A stretch of DNA of 64,000 nt from Thunnus maccoyii (GCF_910596095.1 NC_056534.1:38078088-38142087); one strand, 5' to 3'. Shown: positions 12,049 to 27,442, numbered from the stretch's first letter. Notes: generated by a model not told the origin, from the letters alone. Translations and numbers: made by a program.

Positions 12049-14899
12049 CTTTCCAACAAGTCTAGTGCCAATTAAATAAGAGATTTAAAGTTAACGCTGT
12101 GTTGTCGGTGTGTTAATCTGCAGGGGCCAGTAGGCATGGACTACATCCCCACAGAGGAGGAGAGGAGGGTGTTTAAAGAGTGCAACCAGGAGAGCTTTTG
12201 GTACAGGTGTAAGTTTCTGTCTTGCACATACAGGTCAGACCCATTTTTTAAGTTAAAGGACAGGTTCACAATTTTTAAGTCTGTCTTAAAACAATAGTCA
12301 GGAGCCCGAATGAACATTGACATGTTTTTCTTGTCATAATCATTCCTCCTGTTCATACTGGCTATTAGAAGATCTCTTCATAATGCACTTACAATGTAAG
12401 TGATGGGGTGCCAAAATTCACAAGCAATTATGAAGTTTCAGTCTTATTAGTGCCAAAGTCCCTCTTTTTGTTACTATACTTCCACCTGCAGCTCAACAGG
12501 GAAACACAAAGAGGGAATTTGATGCTAAAAAGCCTGTAAATGTGTCAGATATCCAGTCATGACTAACTCAGACTGCTGAAGCATCATGTAAGCTTCAGAT
12601 AAACTTTTAAATGCATTTTTGTATAAAATGACTGTGGACACACTGTGGATTTTGTCCCTCATCACTTCCATTTAAAGAGGATCTCTGAACAGCCAGTATG
12701 AACAGGAGGAACGATTACAGCGAGGAAAACTTCCTGACTGATGTTTTAAGACAGACTTGAAAAATTGTCAACCTATCCTTTAAAATCAAGGAAAGATTTT
12801 CTTTCTTTGCCAAATACGTTTTATTGATCATAACAATATGTACATTAATTTTCATATTATGTACAACAAAATGTTTGTATTGAGTCTGACATCAACAAGC
12901 TTCCCTCACAGCGGTGCCCTTCTCCGTGGTGAGCATGGCTATCACTCAAGCCCTGGTTGCCAGAGGTAACGTTATGCACAATGTAGAGAAATCAGCAAAA
13001 CATCTGTAAAATGAGCATAAAATGATTTTGATCTGTAACGTAACCCTGTTCTGTTTAAACTTGTAGGGACCCTATCAGCATCTCCGAGGTTTGGATCTCT
13101 ACCTAAACTGGCCTGTAAGTTCCTGAATGTTAAACTCTCAGTAGCCTGATATCATTGGGACTAAATATTAGAAACACCTCATAGTTTAATGCTCAACAAT
13201 TTAAAAGAACCACAAACTACATAAAGTTGAATCATCACTTCTCTAAATGGTTTCAACTATAACATTATAATCTTCATGAAAGTAGGATTGATTGCAGTTT
13301 TAACTATGTGAGCTTAAACATCCTCCTAAATGCCACCTTGTAGTAAAGTGATGAACTTTTCTGAACTTATTTTACCAGTCGAGCTGTGTGAAATTATCAG
13401 TTAATGCTGATGCGTGTTTAGCTGCAGCATCATATCCACATCAGTAACTATACTTTTCACAGCTATGTCATCTGACCCCAGTTGAAATGAAATATTATAT
13501 GAAAGTGTAAAATGTGGTCACATTATCCTTACTGAGGTATTACATTAATCTTTCATAGCTAAATCTGACTCTACAGTGAAGATTTTCTTAGTATTTGTAT
13601 GGAGAATTATTTCTTGAAGCATGTTTGTCTCTCCAGTTGCTGGTTTCTGTGGTTACCTGGCTGGGAAAATGTCCTACATGAAGACATGCCAGGAGAAGTT
13701 CAAGAGGTTGGAGAACTCCCCTCTGGGAGAGGCCCTCAGACAGAGGACAGGACTGCCTCCACAGTAGTGAGTACACACACCAGAGTTCACCATCATTAAA
13801 CCGTCTTACTATATGGTTTTACAGCTGCTTCTGTAATTTACTGTCTTATTTTTTCAATCCACCAAACACCTTTTTACCATTTTTTTCTGTTCTACCCAGT
13901 TCCAGAGGTCCTCAGTCAGAGATGAGTGACCCAAACAGCCCGTCATTTGACCCCATGTTCCAGCCAGCAGACAGTCCCGGCCAGACGCCCACACAGATCA
14001 GAGATTATGGATATGGGTATAATCCAGAACCACCTGCACAGATGAAAAAACCAGATGACTTTAGTGCTCAAGGTATCACACACAGAACCATCGTGTAGGC
14101 TCACAAAAACACAATAATGACTTTTTTAGTGTGAAATCACGTTAAGCCTAAAGTGTGTTGGGCCCACTGACAATAAGACACTTAACTTGCTAATCAATCC
14201 TGTGACGAGCGGATCCTAGTCTGCTCATATTTAAAGCTTTAAGTCTATTTTTTGATTGTGTGTCTTTTGTGTGTGTTTAGCTATAGTCAAAGCTACTTCC
14301 CTCTGACAAAATAAGATTAAAAGAGTATAAAATTATAGATTTCAGTGTGCAAACTCGTTGTACTTGCTAAAATCAACTGTCTTAACAGTTATGTAGATGA
14401 ATATGTTCTTCATATACTCTCAGTCTTTTTTTTTTTTTTTTTTTCGTCCAAAGATGATTAAAGCTTACAAGGTCTTCAGAATGTCACCAAAATGTGTCCC
14501 TGAAGTTGAACTGTTAGTATGTCAGCTGTATTTTGGTGTAGATGACCTTTCTCTGTCCTTCAGTCCAGTCATATATGGAAGAGGAGGAGCCCAGGAGAAA
14601 GCCCATCCTCTATGAAGACCTGAGGCTTAAAAACAGAGAGAACTACGAGGTTACACTCACTCAGAAGGCCGAGACGCTGCTCAAACCTTCACCTGAAAAG
14701 GGTTCAGAAAGACCAATAAAAGAGGGTAAGTTGCCACTACAGAGACGTGTAAGGCACTTTTTAGGTTAAAGAAAAGTTTAAATATACATCAGTAGTTTTA
14801 ATGAATCTGTGAAAGGCTGATTTAACATTATTTCCTTTTATCTCCATCTGTTATGTTACAGCGAAGAAGAACATCTATGGAGACACTTGGGAGGAATGA
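11853..14899 (+). CDS. ociad1: OCIA domain-containing protein 1
   Basis: Eight exons: 11853-11906, 12124-12208, 12912-12965, 13067-13114, 13637-13766, 13900-14072, 14564-14725 and 14862-14899. They sum to 744 nt, or 247 residues plus stop; human OCIAD1 has 245. The OCIA domain spans about residues 25-115. It includes TEEERRVFKECNQESFWYR, a hydrophobic segment (VPFSVVSMAITQALVARG) and a second one (FAGFCGYLAGKMSYMKTCQ), then LPPQYSRGPQSEMSD. The C-terminus KKNIYGDTWEE matches the family's conserved end. OCIAD1 is an inner mitochondrial membrane protein that influences respiratory complex III assembly and electron transport (family knowledge). A MITE with CCAAT boxes and an ETS-like TTTCCGGGTT lie just upstream. 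All splice phases fit and there is no sign of decay. Confidence 0.95.
12018..12047. repeat. (TG)n microsatellite in ociad1 intron 1
   Basis: About 15 TG units, preceded at about 11967-11981 by a short CA run. The two could pair in the transcript as a short hairpin. Confidence 0.9.
12253..12783. mobile_element. TTAA-flanked foldback MITE, family 1 copy 2 (most complete)
   Basis: Starts TTAAAGGACAGGTTCACAAT and ends ACCTATCCTTTAA. The roughly 130-bp arms are near-perfect inverted copies: both contain CAAGTCTGTCTTAAAACA-like and CCTCCTGTTCATACTGGC words. The whole 531 bp could fold into one long hairpin. No open frame is present. It lies in ociad1 intron 2 and is the best reference for the other copies in this window. 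Confidence 0.8.
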
Positions 14900-15040
14900 G
14901 TCCTTTATTTGATCTTTAAGACGTCATCTGTGCTCTGGCTTCACTGTCATTTCAGGACAGTAAGCAGCTCAGTGTGTGACTTAGTCTCAGGTGTCCTGAA
15001 GTTGTGAGTTTCTGATCAATATGTTGTTGAAAGTGAGTGA

Positions 15041-15046
15041 AATAAA
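15041..15046 (+). promoter_or_regulatory. Probable ociad1 polyadenylation signal
   Basis: Canonical AATAAA 142 bp downstream of the ociad1 stop codon, followed by a TG/T-rich stretch near 15070-15085. Confidence 0.65.
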
Positions 15047-16723
15047 CCAAATTGCTTGAGGACTAAAACTGTCTTTCTTTGTACAGTGACAGTGATTTTA
15101 AACCTTTTTATCTCCACTAGCACAAATCATTCATTACCATCATTATCATCATTAGTTTTAAATAAGATTTTCAGAATTTAAGGTCATAAAATGTCTTAAA
15201 AAATCTCATTTTTTAATTATGGTAGGTCTTAGATTTTGAGGTGATGCCTAGTTGCATGAGAAATATCTCCCCCCAGGATTCACCAGTTCAAATATAGTTT
15301 GGTCTTTGGTTGTGACTCACTTCAGTCCAGCTCTTTGTTTCGATTGGTTCTCCACAAGACGCCACCTGCTCTCACAAAGGTTTTAATGGACTGTTTAAGT
15401 GGATGAAAGGTAGACATACTGGAACATGTATGTGCCTTAATGAATGAACTACAGCTGACTCTGTGGGTTCGAGAACGACCAGAACAGCCTTAATGTTTTA
15501 CAGTGTTGTCAAAATGAATAATTCCAAGCAAATTGGAATTTAAATTTAAATTTTAAATTAAAGTGCTTTTTTTTGAAACACAGTTTTATCCAATGTAAAG
15601 TGTAATAGTGGGGCACAGTTCATTGCATTTGCCATTAATTGGATTACTTTGTGATTTTACAGATGATTGTTATATGGAGATACAAAATTATCCAGTAAAA
15701 TGTCCCCACTAATAATGTCAAATTCATTTCAAACATGAAGCTCAGCCCTAATTAAATGTTCTGCTGAGGTCTTAAAAAGCATTAAATTTGATTTGAAGTG
15801 TGCAGCCACTCTGATTACTGCAGAGAGATTAATATTGAAGCTATTGCTTGTACTTCTATCAAAGCACACTAGACGATTTGTTCACAAGCAGCAAACATTT
15901 AACATGGGTATTAAGTCTTTTCATGTTCACTAATAAGACCATGATGGAAGTACAACTAAATATCAGATCAGAGTTTTTTTGTGGAAGAGAAAGTTACTTC
16001 ATGCTCGTCTCAAATGAAAGCCTTGTTTTTAAGGGCTTGTATACCAACTAGATTTAACTCAGAAGAAAAGTAAACATTATTGGTCTTCAAGTCGACGTCA
16101 TTGTTTCGACCATACTGGACCTTCATTAGGCAAATGGCTTAAAGACATGTATGCGCACAAAATTGATATATCTTGTTGGTATTATGGTCAAGTGATCAAA
16201 CAAAAAAAATATTCTTCCAACATGACCTTTGAGATACTGCACATGTTCAAAAATCAAAGTTGAAGACATGGTAGGGTTTTTCTAGTCCAATAAAAATAAT
16301 TCTGTGTGTGGATAATCACTTTTTTTACATTGAAATTAACATTGAATCTGTTTTTCTGCATCTGGCCTAAAAACAGGACAGGATGTGCACAAATTAGGGC
16401 TTTCCGTATGTAAATGAGGTTTTTTTCTGGATACTCTGTATGTTGTATTATATATATATTTATTTGTAGAAATAAGGAACAAATGATATAAAAGACATTG
16501 AGTACATTTTTAAATTTAAGTACAAAAGTTACCCGTAACATTTAAACATTCAGAGAGATGTCACTTTATACAGACAGAGACTCCACTCAGTTCGATGAAA
16601 AGAGGAGCTGCAGGTGTACCATCACTTGTCGTGGGTTAGGAGTAGAAAATAAAGCTGTATTAATAGAATATGACTTGTCTGCATGTTTGCAGTGTTGTAA
16701 AACAATCATAGAAATTAATATAA
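15047..16723. other. Intergenic stretch; no gene seen
   Basis: AT-rich sequence between the convergent ociad1 and RHBDD2-like genes. It would include the 3'UTR of the latter: a minus-strand AATAAA (TTTATT on plus) lies near 16457. No conserved reading frame, RNA gene or clear transposon ends were recognised. Confidence 0.5.
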
Positions 16724-17692
16724 CTATAGTTGACCATGACTGTGAGTGAGGTGGCTGTGGTTGCAGCTTTGTCCATGACTCGTCCCAAAGCTATGTGCAG
16801 AGCCATGTCCATAAGGATTGAGAGGTTGTGTGGGACTGGACAGGGCACTGGTTGCGTTCGGCCAGCCTTCATACATGTTGGCTGTGATATCAGCGGTGTT
16901 GATGCTGGACAACGGAGCATAAGCCTGGACCGGGTAGGACCCAGGGGTTGGATTAATTTGTGGAAGGAGGGTCTTCCTCCTCTCCTCCGTGGAAGCAGGG
17001 ACAAACATCACAGCGCAGATGCTCCTCAACAACCTGAAGGGCATCATCTTCTCAACAACGCCAGCCCTGGCTTCAGATATGTCCAGAAGAGAGAACCATC
17101 CTTTACCATACATCCACCCAATCAGGATGGCAATGACATTACATAGGAGCACACTGTGAGGAACGAGGGCAGTAGTGATTATGAGGAACACCCAAGGGAG
17201 AGCTACGGTGGGGAAACTGACTCCACACAGGAATCCTTTAGTCATTTTTGTGTGCATGGTAGTTAAAGCCACACAGGCAAGGGCCACAGGAACCAACCCC
17301 TCGGTGTTACACTGGCTGCTGTCACTCTGCAGAAGATCCAGGAAGGCGTAAAACAAGCCCGTGCTGGTCGACAGCAAGATGAACAGAAACAGGAAACGCA
17401 CCGTGCCAACACCTTTCTCCAAACTGCCGCTGAGAAACACCAGAGTTATGATGTTCAGGAGAAGCTGAGCAAGTGTCTTGTGGTAAAAAGGGTACGTCAA
17501 GAGCCTGTGGAGGTGTCCATTTACAAAAACACTTGCACCGACGCTGAAGACCCCCGGGGTGAAGTTGAAATATGTTTGGATACCAAACAACGCGCACGAT
17601 GAAAGGACAACAGTGAGAATCCCGCTTGTGATGCTAGGAGCCACGTCTCTGAAAATTTGTAAAATCATATTAAAGTGATCTGTTCCTGCCAT
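16724..17692 (-). CDS. rhbdd2: Rhomboid domain-containing protein 2-like, single exon
   Basis: A single uninterrupted frame of 322 codons. It matches RHBDD2 in order: an N-terminal hydrophobic segment, a conserved core (HRLLTYPFYHKTLAQLLL, GSLEKGVGTVRFLFLF), the block GLVPVALACVALTTMHTKM, and the tail block ERRKTLLPQINPTPGSYPVQ. A Pro/Ser-rich then His-rich C-terminus ends at HSHGQL. Five or six hydrophobic segments lie in the first 220 residues. The GxSG catalytic serine motif of active rhomboid proteases is not visible, and I recall none in the corresponding human block, so this is probably a non-proteolytic ER/Golgi membrane protein. Human RHBDD2 has introns in its coding region, while this gene has none. 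It may therefore be a retrocopy or have lost its introns; no poly(A) tract or flanking repeat remains. A CCAAT-bearing MITE lies about 100 bp upstream. Confidence 0.85.
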   Translation of the reverse strand: MAGTDHFNMILQIFRDVAPSITSGILTVVLSSCALFGIQTYFNFTPGVFSVGASVFVNGHLHRLLTYPFYHKTLAQLLLNIITLVFLSGSLEKGVGTVRFLFLFILLSTSTGLFYAFLDLLQSDSSQCNTEGLVPVALACVALTTMHTKMTKGFLCGVSFPTVALPWVFLIITTALVPHSVLLCNVIAILIGWMYGKGWFSLLDISEARAGVVEKMMPFRLLRSICAVMFVPASTEERRKTLLPQINPTPGSYPVQAYAPLSSINTADITANMYEGWPNATSALSSPTQPLNPYGHGSAHSFGTSHGQSCNHSHLTHSHGQL

Positions 17693-17790
17693 CGCACTGC
17701 TAATAAACTAAAGCAAAAGTTTACCGAGATTTACTAAAGCAACTGTGGGTCAATTGTCTCCACACTTCCTAAACAGTAAGTACTGTCATA

Positions 17791-17940
17791 TCCGCATTCT
17801 GCGAAGGCCCGCCCCTACACTGCCTCTGATTGGCTCTAACCCTGACATTCTAAACCTAATCCAACCAATCCAACCAACGAAGGCAACGAGTCCTAGCCAA
17901 TCAGTGGAAGAGTAGGGCGGGTCTTCAAGAAATGCTGGTG
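17791..17940. mobile_element. Palindromic CCAAT-bearing MITE next to the RHBDD2-like start, copy 2
   Basis: Shares with the 11510-11689 element the inverted arms GCCCGCCC..CTCTGATTGGCT and AGCCAATCAG..AGGGCGGG, and the word GGCAACGAGTCCTAGCCAAT. The ends have diverged. It lies 99-248 bp upstream of the minus-strand start codon at 17692, putting CCAAT and GC boxes where a promoter would be. Confidence 0.6.
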
Positions 17941-19332
17941 GGAAAGAAAACGAGGCATCATATCAAGTGTGATACCTACATAAATATATCATTCTGCACA
18001 GGGAAGCTCAAACATTCACTCCTCCACTCAAAAACATTTTTTGAGTGAGCAAATGAAAATGGTTTTAGCACAACCACATACTGGTTGTGTGTGAGCCAAA
18101 ACCTAAATACCCATAACCCGGAGGGTCACGACATGCAATCTCTCGCCAACTTTCATGCCATATCAAGAATTCTTGACTTCCGGTTGGATTTATTGTTTTA
18201 TTTGTTTGTTTGTTTCCTTATTATAATATTATAATATAATAATAACATTTCACAACTTTTATCATTATCATTATACTTGTGTGATAAAACAGTGTAGATT
18301 TTACATTATAATGATATTTACATGTTAAGTAAAGTAATTATATCCCATTAATATGTCATATAACACTCTAAATAATGAGTAATTCTGCAGAATAAGTACT
18401 TTTGCTTCTGATAATTAAAGTGCTTGTTGCTAATACTTTCATCCTACATTCTAAAGTTTAAATGAAGGGCTTGTGTACTTGTAAATGAGTATTTTTACAA
18501 TTACAAAAAAAAACATAAGAAATAGAAAGAAAAATACATAAAATAAAATAACAGAATAAAGTTAAATAAAGACATTAAAAACAATAAACACATTAACATT
18601 TTTTACAGCCTTCTTATTGATGCAAGATTTAATGGTCTGTAGGTACTGCTCACATTCTTTATGAAGAACTGAGAAGAGAGGTTTTTTGTTGGTAAACTTA
18701 CATGCGTGAATATGAAACTGAAGCTAAGATCATTATAAGATTGATGATGCAAGCTTGTTTCCCATTCTTTCTGTTGTAACCTAAAAACCTAAATAGTACA
18801 TGTTTATACAATAAAGCAAAACCAGCCATAAATGTATCATTAATAAACTTAGAAACCTCTTGCCATAGTCACAATGTCAAAATGAACGAGGCACAGTTTC
18901 AAGATGTGCAGAGCAAAAACAACACGATACATTAAAGTTCCCCGTCACTATTCTTGTTCCTTAAGTTGGATGTTTGAACTTCACTGTGCAGAATAACGTT
19001 TGTGCAGAATCTGACAGTAGAAGGCTGTTTCCACATTAATCTGCTGTAAGTGAAAAGTTTCTCTGTTCTCACAGAAAATCTGATTTTAAGGTGTGTACTT
19101 CCAAAGATGATCTGTGACATCACAATTAGTTTGGAGCCAACTACAGTCCAGTATACAACGTACACAAGTATGATGTGTCCGGTGCACATACACTGAGGAT
19201 GGACTTTACAGTGAAATAGGAGACATTGTGTGTCCATCAGTTCAACTTTTGAAATGATCAATATTTACATACTCATAGATTCTGAGTTTTTCAATGAGGG
19301 AGAAGGAGGCAATGCCATTTTAAGAATTTTTA
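17941..19332. other. Intergenic stretch with dispersed repeats; no gene
   Basis: An AT-rich block lies at about 18170-18600. A repeat segment lies at about 18932-19325. Its right part (ATAGATTCTGAGTTTTTCAA, then GCCATTTTAAG) recurs at about 62170-62305. A 109-codon minus frame at 18932-19261 lies in this repeat and shows no recognisable protein, so I do not call it a gene. Confidence 0.5.
18932..19325. repeat. Dispersed repeat, copy 1 (shared with 62170-62305)
   Basis: Direct comparison shows shared words: a GAAATA(G/A)GAGACATT-type start, TATTTACATA(C/T)TCATAGATTC, then TTTTTCAA(T/G)GAGGGAGAAG and TGCCATTTTAAG. It begins near a TTAA, but matching inverted ends were not found. Confidence 0.55.
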
Positions 19333-21060
19333 ATTCAGTTCAATTCAAATTTTATTTGTATAGCACCATCTTATACAAAATATGTTGTGTTCATTAAAAA
19401 AATGCTCGACTGAGAAGGAAGGTCTTTCATTTTATTTTGAAAGAATACATTGTCAGAGCAAGTCTAAGATCTGCAAGCAAACTGTTCCATTATTGAAGTG
19501 CACATATGCTGAATGCATCTCACCAGACTTTGAAAATGCTCTAGGCACATGGAGAAGGTTTCCACCTTGTGACCTGAGAGATCTGCTGGGATGGTATACT
19601 GACAGCATGTCTGATATGTACTATAGAGCCAGAGGGTAGCCATTGAAGGTTTTCGGAGGACTGGAGTTATGTGGTCTCATTTTTTTGTCCTGGTTAGAAC
19701 TTGTGCAGTTGGGTTCTGAATAAGTTGTTATCTATGGATTGTTTTGTTTGGAAGACCCATAAACAGAGAATTGCAGTAGTCCAGACTGCTCAGGACAAAC
19801 ATGCATGAGTTTCTCTGAGTCAAGCTGGGAAAGACAGCCTCTGATTTTGGAAATGTTTCTAAATTGGAAAAAGACAACCCCTTGGTGATGCTGTTGATAT
19901 GATACAGAAAACAGAGTTCATCAGATTACTCCTATAGTTTTTTAATCTGTTCACTTGTTTTTAACAATCTGGACTCCAGATACTCACAGAGCAGCTGCCT
20001 CAAGGCTTTAGTCCCAGTTTTCTCCCTGTTCAGCTGAAGGAAGTTTACAGCTATCCAGTGGTTCATTTCTTCCAAGCAGTTGACTTGGCAGTTCATGTGT
20101 TGAAAGTCATCAGTGGATAGTGAGATGAAAAGCTGCGTGTCGTCGGCATAATTATGGTAAATAATGTTATGTTTGCTGATAGTGTAGCCAAAGGGAAGCA
20201 TATATAAGTTGAAAAGAAGAGGACCCAGCATGCAGCCCTGCAGGACCCCATGCACTAATTCGTATTTGTTAGATTTGAAGTCATCAAGTGTGAAAATGAA
20301 ATTCCATTTGCAGGCAGAATTCAAACCACTGGACACCCATGCCAGATAGACCCACTCAGTCTCTCAGTCTTTGCAGCAGAATCCCATGAACCACTGTGTA
20401 AAATGCAGATCTTAGGTCTAGAAGTATTAGGACTGAGTTTTTTTTATTGTCACTGTTGATCCTCATGTCAACAACATCTTGCTAACAACTTTTAAAAGAG
20501 CAGTTTTTGTACTATGAGATGTGTTGAAGACAGATAAGAATTTATTATAAATATTATCTATAAGTTGCTGATATACAACCTTCTCGATAATTTTACTCAG
20601 GATGATGAGGTTTGAGATTGGCCTATAGTTGCTAAGTGCATTTGGGTCCAGGTTGTTCTTTTTCAGAGGTGGTCTAATAGCAGCAGTTTTCATACAATGT
20701 GGAAAGATACCAGTCTGGAGAGCACAGTTTACTATTGACAGGATGTCATCTGTTAAAAAATTAAAAACAGATTTAAAAAAGGATGCTGGAAGTGGATCAA
20801 GGGGGCTGGTAGAGGACTTAAGTGGATTTATAGCATCAGTGAGATCCCTGGAGTCTACAATGCAGAAATGCTTGAGACCGCCAACACGCAATGGTGGAGG
20901 TACGTCACACTTACCAGTAAAGTTAGTAACTGGGATATTGCACCTAATGCTGAGAATTTTGTCAATGAAAAATGATGCAAATTCATTGCATTTGGCGGTT
21001 GAGAAAGAGGAAACAACAGGGAAGGGGCTAATGAGTTTACCAATGGTTGAGATGAGGTAA
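19333..21060 (-). mobile_element. Decayed LINE of the L2 group (reverse transcriptase fragments and 3' tail)
   Basis: Minus-strand reverse transcriptase pieces are readable. The N-terminal part is at 20891-20463 (SPLDPLPASFFKSVF, LSNYRPISNLIILSKIIEKV). The active-site part is at 20336-19932 ([31 protein letters not shown]). The catalytic box is present as YADD. The element ends on the left in the L2-like tail CTATACAAATAAAATTTGAA (19333-19365). The frame is broken and the 5' part is missing, so it is a dead copy. The NYRPISNL and [12 protein letters not shown] motifs fit the L2 clade. Confidence 0.8.
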
Positions 21061-21239
21061 TTAATAAATTATATATGTATAATAATAAAAAAGTTTTTTT
21101 GTGGGAAAAAACCCCAATCAGACACGATTTATTATTCCAAGTGGAGGATTCATATTTGTTACAATGTATGAGTGAAGTGGATCTTTAAAGATTTAGGATG
21201 TCAACACTGATCTTTTCGGGGAAAAAAGTCTGACGTCAG

Positions 21240-21455
21240 CACGTCTGTCCCCCTTCCGGTTACTGCGGCGGATGTTGATGTTTTGTTTCGGAGCCTGCTG
21301 AGCGATGTGAGCTGTATCGTCTCCGGGACGGGTATATATATTGTCTTCACGGTTTTCTTTGTACTTTTTTTTATTTTCTCGGTAAGGTCTCGCTGTTCCG
21401 CGGCACAGTGTCTCTCCCGGCGTCTCTCCCGGGAAGCGCGAGGCCGAGCCGTGCG
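21240..21455 (+). promoter_or_regulatory. CpG-rich chic2 promoter and 5'UTR region
   Basis: CpG density rises sharply from about 21240 and stays high through exon 1. It contains CTTCCGGTTACTGCGGCGG (ETS-like CTTCCGG), a GTATATATATTG word near 21332 and GGCGTCTCTCCCGG repeats just before the start codon. It fits a housekeeping-type CpG-island promoter. The exact start of transcription cannot be read. Confidence 0.55.
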
Positions 21456-24523
<3,068 letters not shown>

Positions 24524-25233
24524 CCCGACTGCAGCAGATCTTAAACCTTCACTGCTGCCCAGCTCTGTCAGATCCACAATGGCTGTCAAGTTTCTGACTA
24601 ACTACCCTTTCCGAAATACTCCAATATTTTTGTTTACAGGGTAGCATCGGTCCTCCCTCTTTTCTCTTTGACCCGTTCTCCCACATGTACCTTCTCTAAC
24701 ATCATTGTTTACAAATCCAGCATCCCCACACGTTTTTTTGGAGCGAAATTCACAATTAGACTTGAACCGTGACCTGATCAGGCGAGCTGGCGCACTGTGA
24801 CACGGCCATGCTAACCGGCACCAGCCTGTTGGATGTCAGAGGAGAACCAGCCATGGGCAGTGTTACGGATTTTGGAACTCGAGCTGGAGACCGGACTCCT
24901 GAATGGAGTTCTGTGAGCTACAACTGGAATTTTGTCACTTACATGTTTCCAAACCTAAGCACATGGCACAGTCTGACCATGATCAAACAAACACTTTCAT
25001 ACGTTACCTACTGTCACACCGCCACATTCACCTGCAAAAAAAAAAAAAATACACCCCAGTGCTTTTGTAACTGTTGGTCTGGTGCTCTAGATCGTTACTA
25101 GAGGCTGTAGAGACAACACAACATGGAACTCCAAAGGAACCACATCGAAGGAACTTTCATCCAAATCAACTCTGTAGCAGACGGACTAGTCTTACAGGAA
25201 CATGTTTGGCCAGTGGCCAGAATAGCTGGACTC

Positions 25234-25239
25234 AATAAA
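25234..25239 (+). promoter_or_regulatory. Candidate chic2 polyadenylation signal
   Basis: AATAAA 711 bp after the chic2 stop codon, in unrepetitive sequence. The region 24524-25240 is read as the 3'UTR on this basis (inference). Confidence 0.45.
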
Positions 25240-26163
25240 TGTCACACTTATCAACTACCAGACATCCTTATCCTCCCACCTACTTTCATATCCCTGCACA
25301 CTTCACTGTGCATCACCCTAACCCAGTGACAATCATGCAGTCTGACTGTACTCTGTAGTATGAATGGGTCTTTATGCTACACAATTTACCTGGAACAATT
25401 TGTTGTGTGTCCAGGTGATGAGCTGGCTGCCTAGCAACTGCTTCTGAGTCACAGTGGAATAAGTAAGCTGTAAAGAAGGCCACTGGTGATGAAGAGAAGA
25501 AACCTTTTTTTTTTTTTTTTTTTCTTTTTAGTATCTCAAATTCTGTTTACTGTTTTGGTGAAAGAGAGGCAGTCGATGTTTGCAAAACTGTTCACTGTGT
25601 TTGTTAAATGTATGTGTGTGTCTCTATGTCTGAGAGAGAAACAGAAGCAAAAAAGAGACAAATCAGACATGAATAGATGCTCTTTACTCTGTAAGGCAGG
25701 GTTCTTTCTTTAAAGTATTTCTTTGCCATAACCGATCTTTGTTGCTTTTGTTGTAATTTATAAGCGTGTGAGTGCACATTTGACGTGTGCATCTGTGAAA
25801 CAGGCCTCAGTTGTTCTTTTGCAAAGACATATACCATGGCTGCTTCCTTTTTGTCTCTGGTCATGTGTCAACACTAAAGCACACAATCGCTTTGTCCTTA
25901 ACATCTTCACATGGCCTCTCTTCTTTATCACCTGACTCCGGCTTATATGTGTGTTCAAGCTAAAGATGTGGCCCTTTATGAGAAAGTTCTTCAATTTTTT
26001 ATATAGTATGACTCATTTTATTCAGCGGTCTGGGGTGATCAAGAGTGTTAGGTCATCTTTAGTAGGTGTTATGTAATCCCAGGGTTCTATATCATGAAGC
26101 AAGATTACTAAAATTAGCTTGATAACTATACAGAGTAAAATCAAACTTTTCCTAAATGTGGAC

Positions 26164-26725
26164 TTAAAGCTGCACTAATCAGTATTTTTCCGTGTACTGT
26201 GAAAGGGGTCACTTTCACTTACAGTGATGAACCTACAAAGAATTATCTTCCCCTAAACTCTACAAAGTGTTTTAGCTGCTTTCAGCTCATTGTTTTGGTC
26301 CCGTAACTGTACTGTTTTGGTTAATTCTCACAGCGCTCATCAGCTTTGTTTCCAGCAGCAGCAGAAAATGGTGATTAACCCGCCAAATGCTACCTGCCCA
26401 GCACCAAACGGTGGACACAGTTAGCTGGTGATTATAGTGGAGTGTTCAGCTGCTATAGAGCCAAAAATACTTCCCTCCAGAGTTGGTGGAGACCAACAGA
26501 GTTAAAAATAGGAATTATATATTGAATTTATATTAGCCAGGTGGCAAGACACACAACTGTAAATGAATGATAATGTTGCTCTGTGTCTACTGGATGTGTA
26601 AATAGGCAACTGTTTGCTAACAAGCTAGCGATATCAACTTTATAAAATGATGACATGTCAGTGTTGCGTTAAAAGCTTGTTGGTCTGTCCCCAAGGGGCC
26701 ATAACATCAATTTATGCAGTTTTAA
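26164..26725. mobile_element. TTAA-flanked non-autonomous element, family 3
   Basis: Left end TTAAAGCTGCACTAATCAGT; right end AATTTATGCAGTTTTAA, an imperfect inverted match. Both are bounded by TTAA. The interior (AGCTGCTTTCAGCTCATTG, GTGGACACAGTTAGCTGG) is typical of a dispersed teleost repeat. No frame is present. Confidence 0.55.
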
Positions 26726-27441
26726 TTAAAAAGTAAAAGTACAGTTTTACTTTTTAGTTCAGTCATCTATCTGAATAACAATCCTGCTTCCTGATGAACA
26801 CCGAAGAGTTGTTTTTTTCCAACTGTCATGAAGAACATCTCAGTTTAATGAAATATACCCACATTTTCAGCAAGCAGGAGAAAAAAAAGGCCTTTTTGAA
26901 TATATAGATTTAGCTTTTCCCACTCAACACATCCAGTCACGGAGGCTGGTCATAACTACATGGAAGTTATGTGTATTGCAAGAATTTGAACACAGCCACT
27001 TACTTTTAGATGAGTCAGCTCTGGTGATTGTATGGATCACACTCAGGGGATTATACTAGATAAACAAAAAAAAAAAAAAATGCATTGGAAACATCTCACT
27101 GTCAGATATGTTCCGAGATTACACCTGGAGGTCAAGTATACTATCACAGATAACACGTTATTTGAATACTTGTAAAACTATATACACTTGGAGTTTGTTT
27201 TGAAATTGAAACATGCCCCTATGAAAAAGACGACTAACCTTCCTGTGGTCTTCCTGTTTAGATAGTGAAGGAGGCACATACTCCACAGACCCACCAAGCC
27301 CAGACAGTGTGTTGGTTTATATGTTTAAAAAACCCAAATTCACTTGATTACCACTGGGTTGCCTATTGGTTCATCACTCTTCTATATTTTTGATCGTGGT
27401 CTGTTCTATGTAAATCAAGGCATAAGGCCATATGCAGATAG

Positions 27442-27442
<1 letters not shown>

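Noticed and set aside
18932-19261. 109-codon minus frame
   Set aside because: Lies in a dispersed repeat partly shared with 62170-62305 and has no recognisable protein features.
20629-21060. 143-codon plus frame
   Set aside because: Antisense to the reverse transcriptase of the L2 LINE; a shadow frame.
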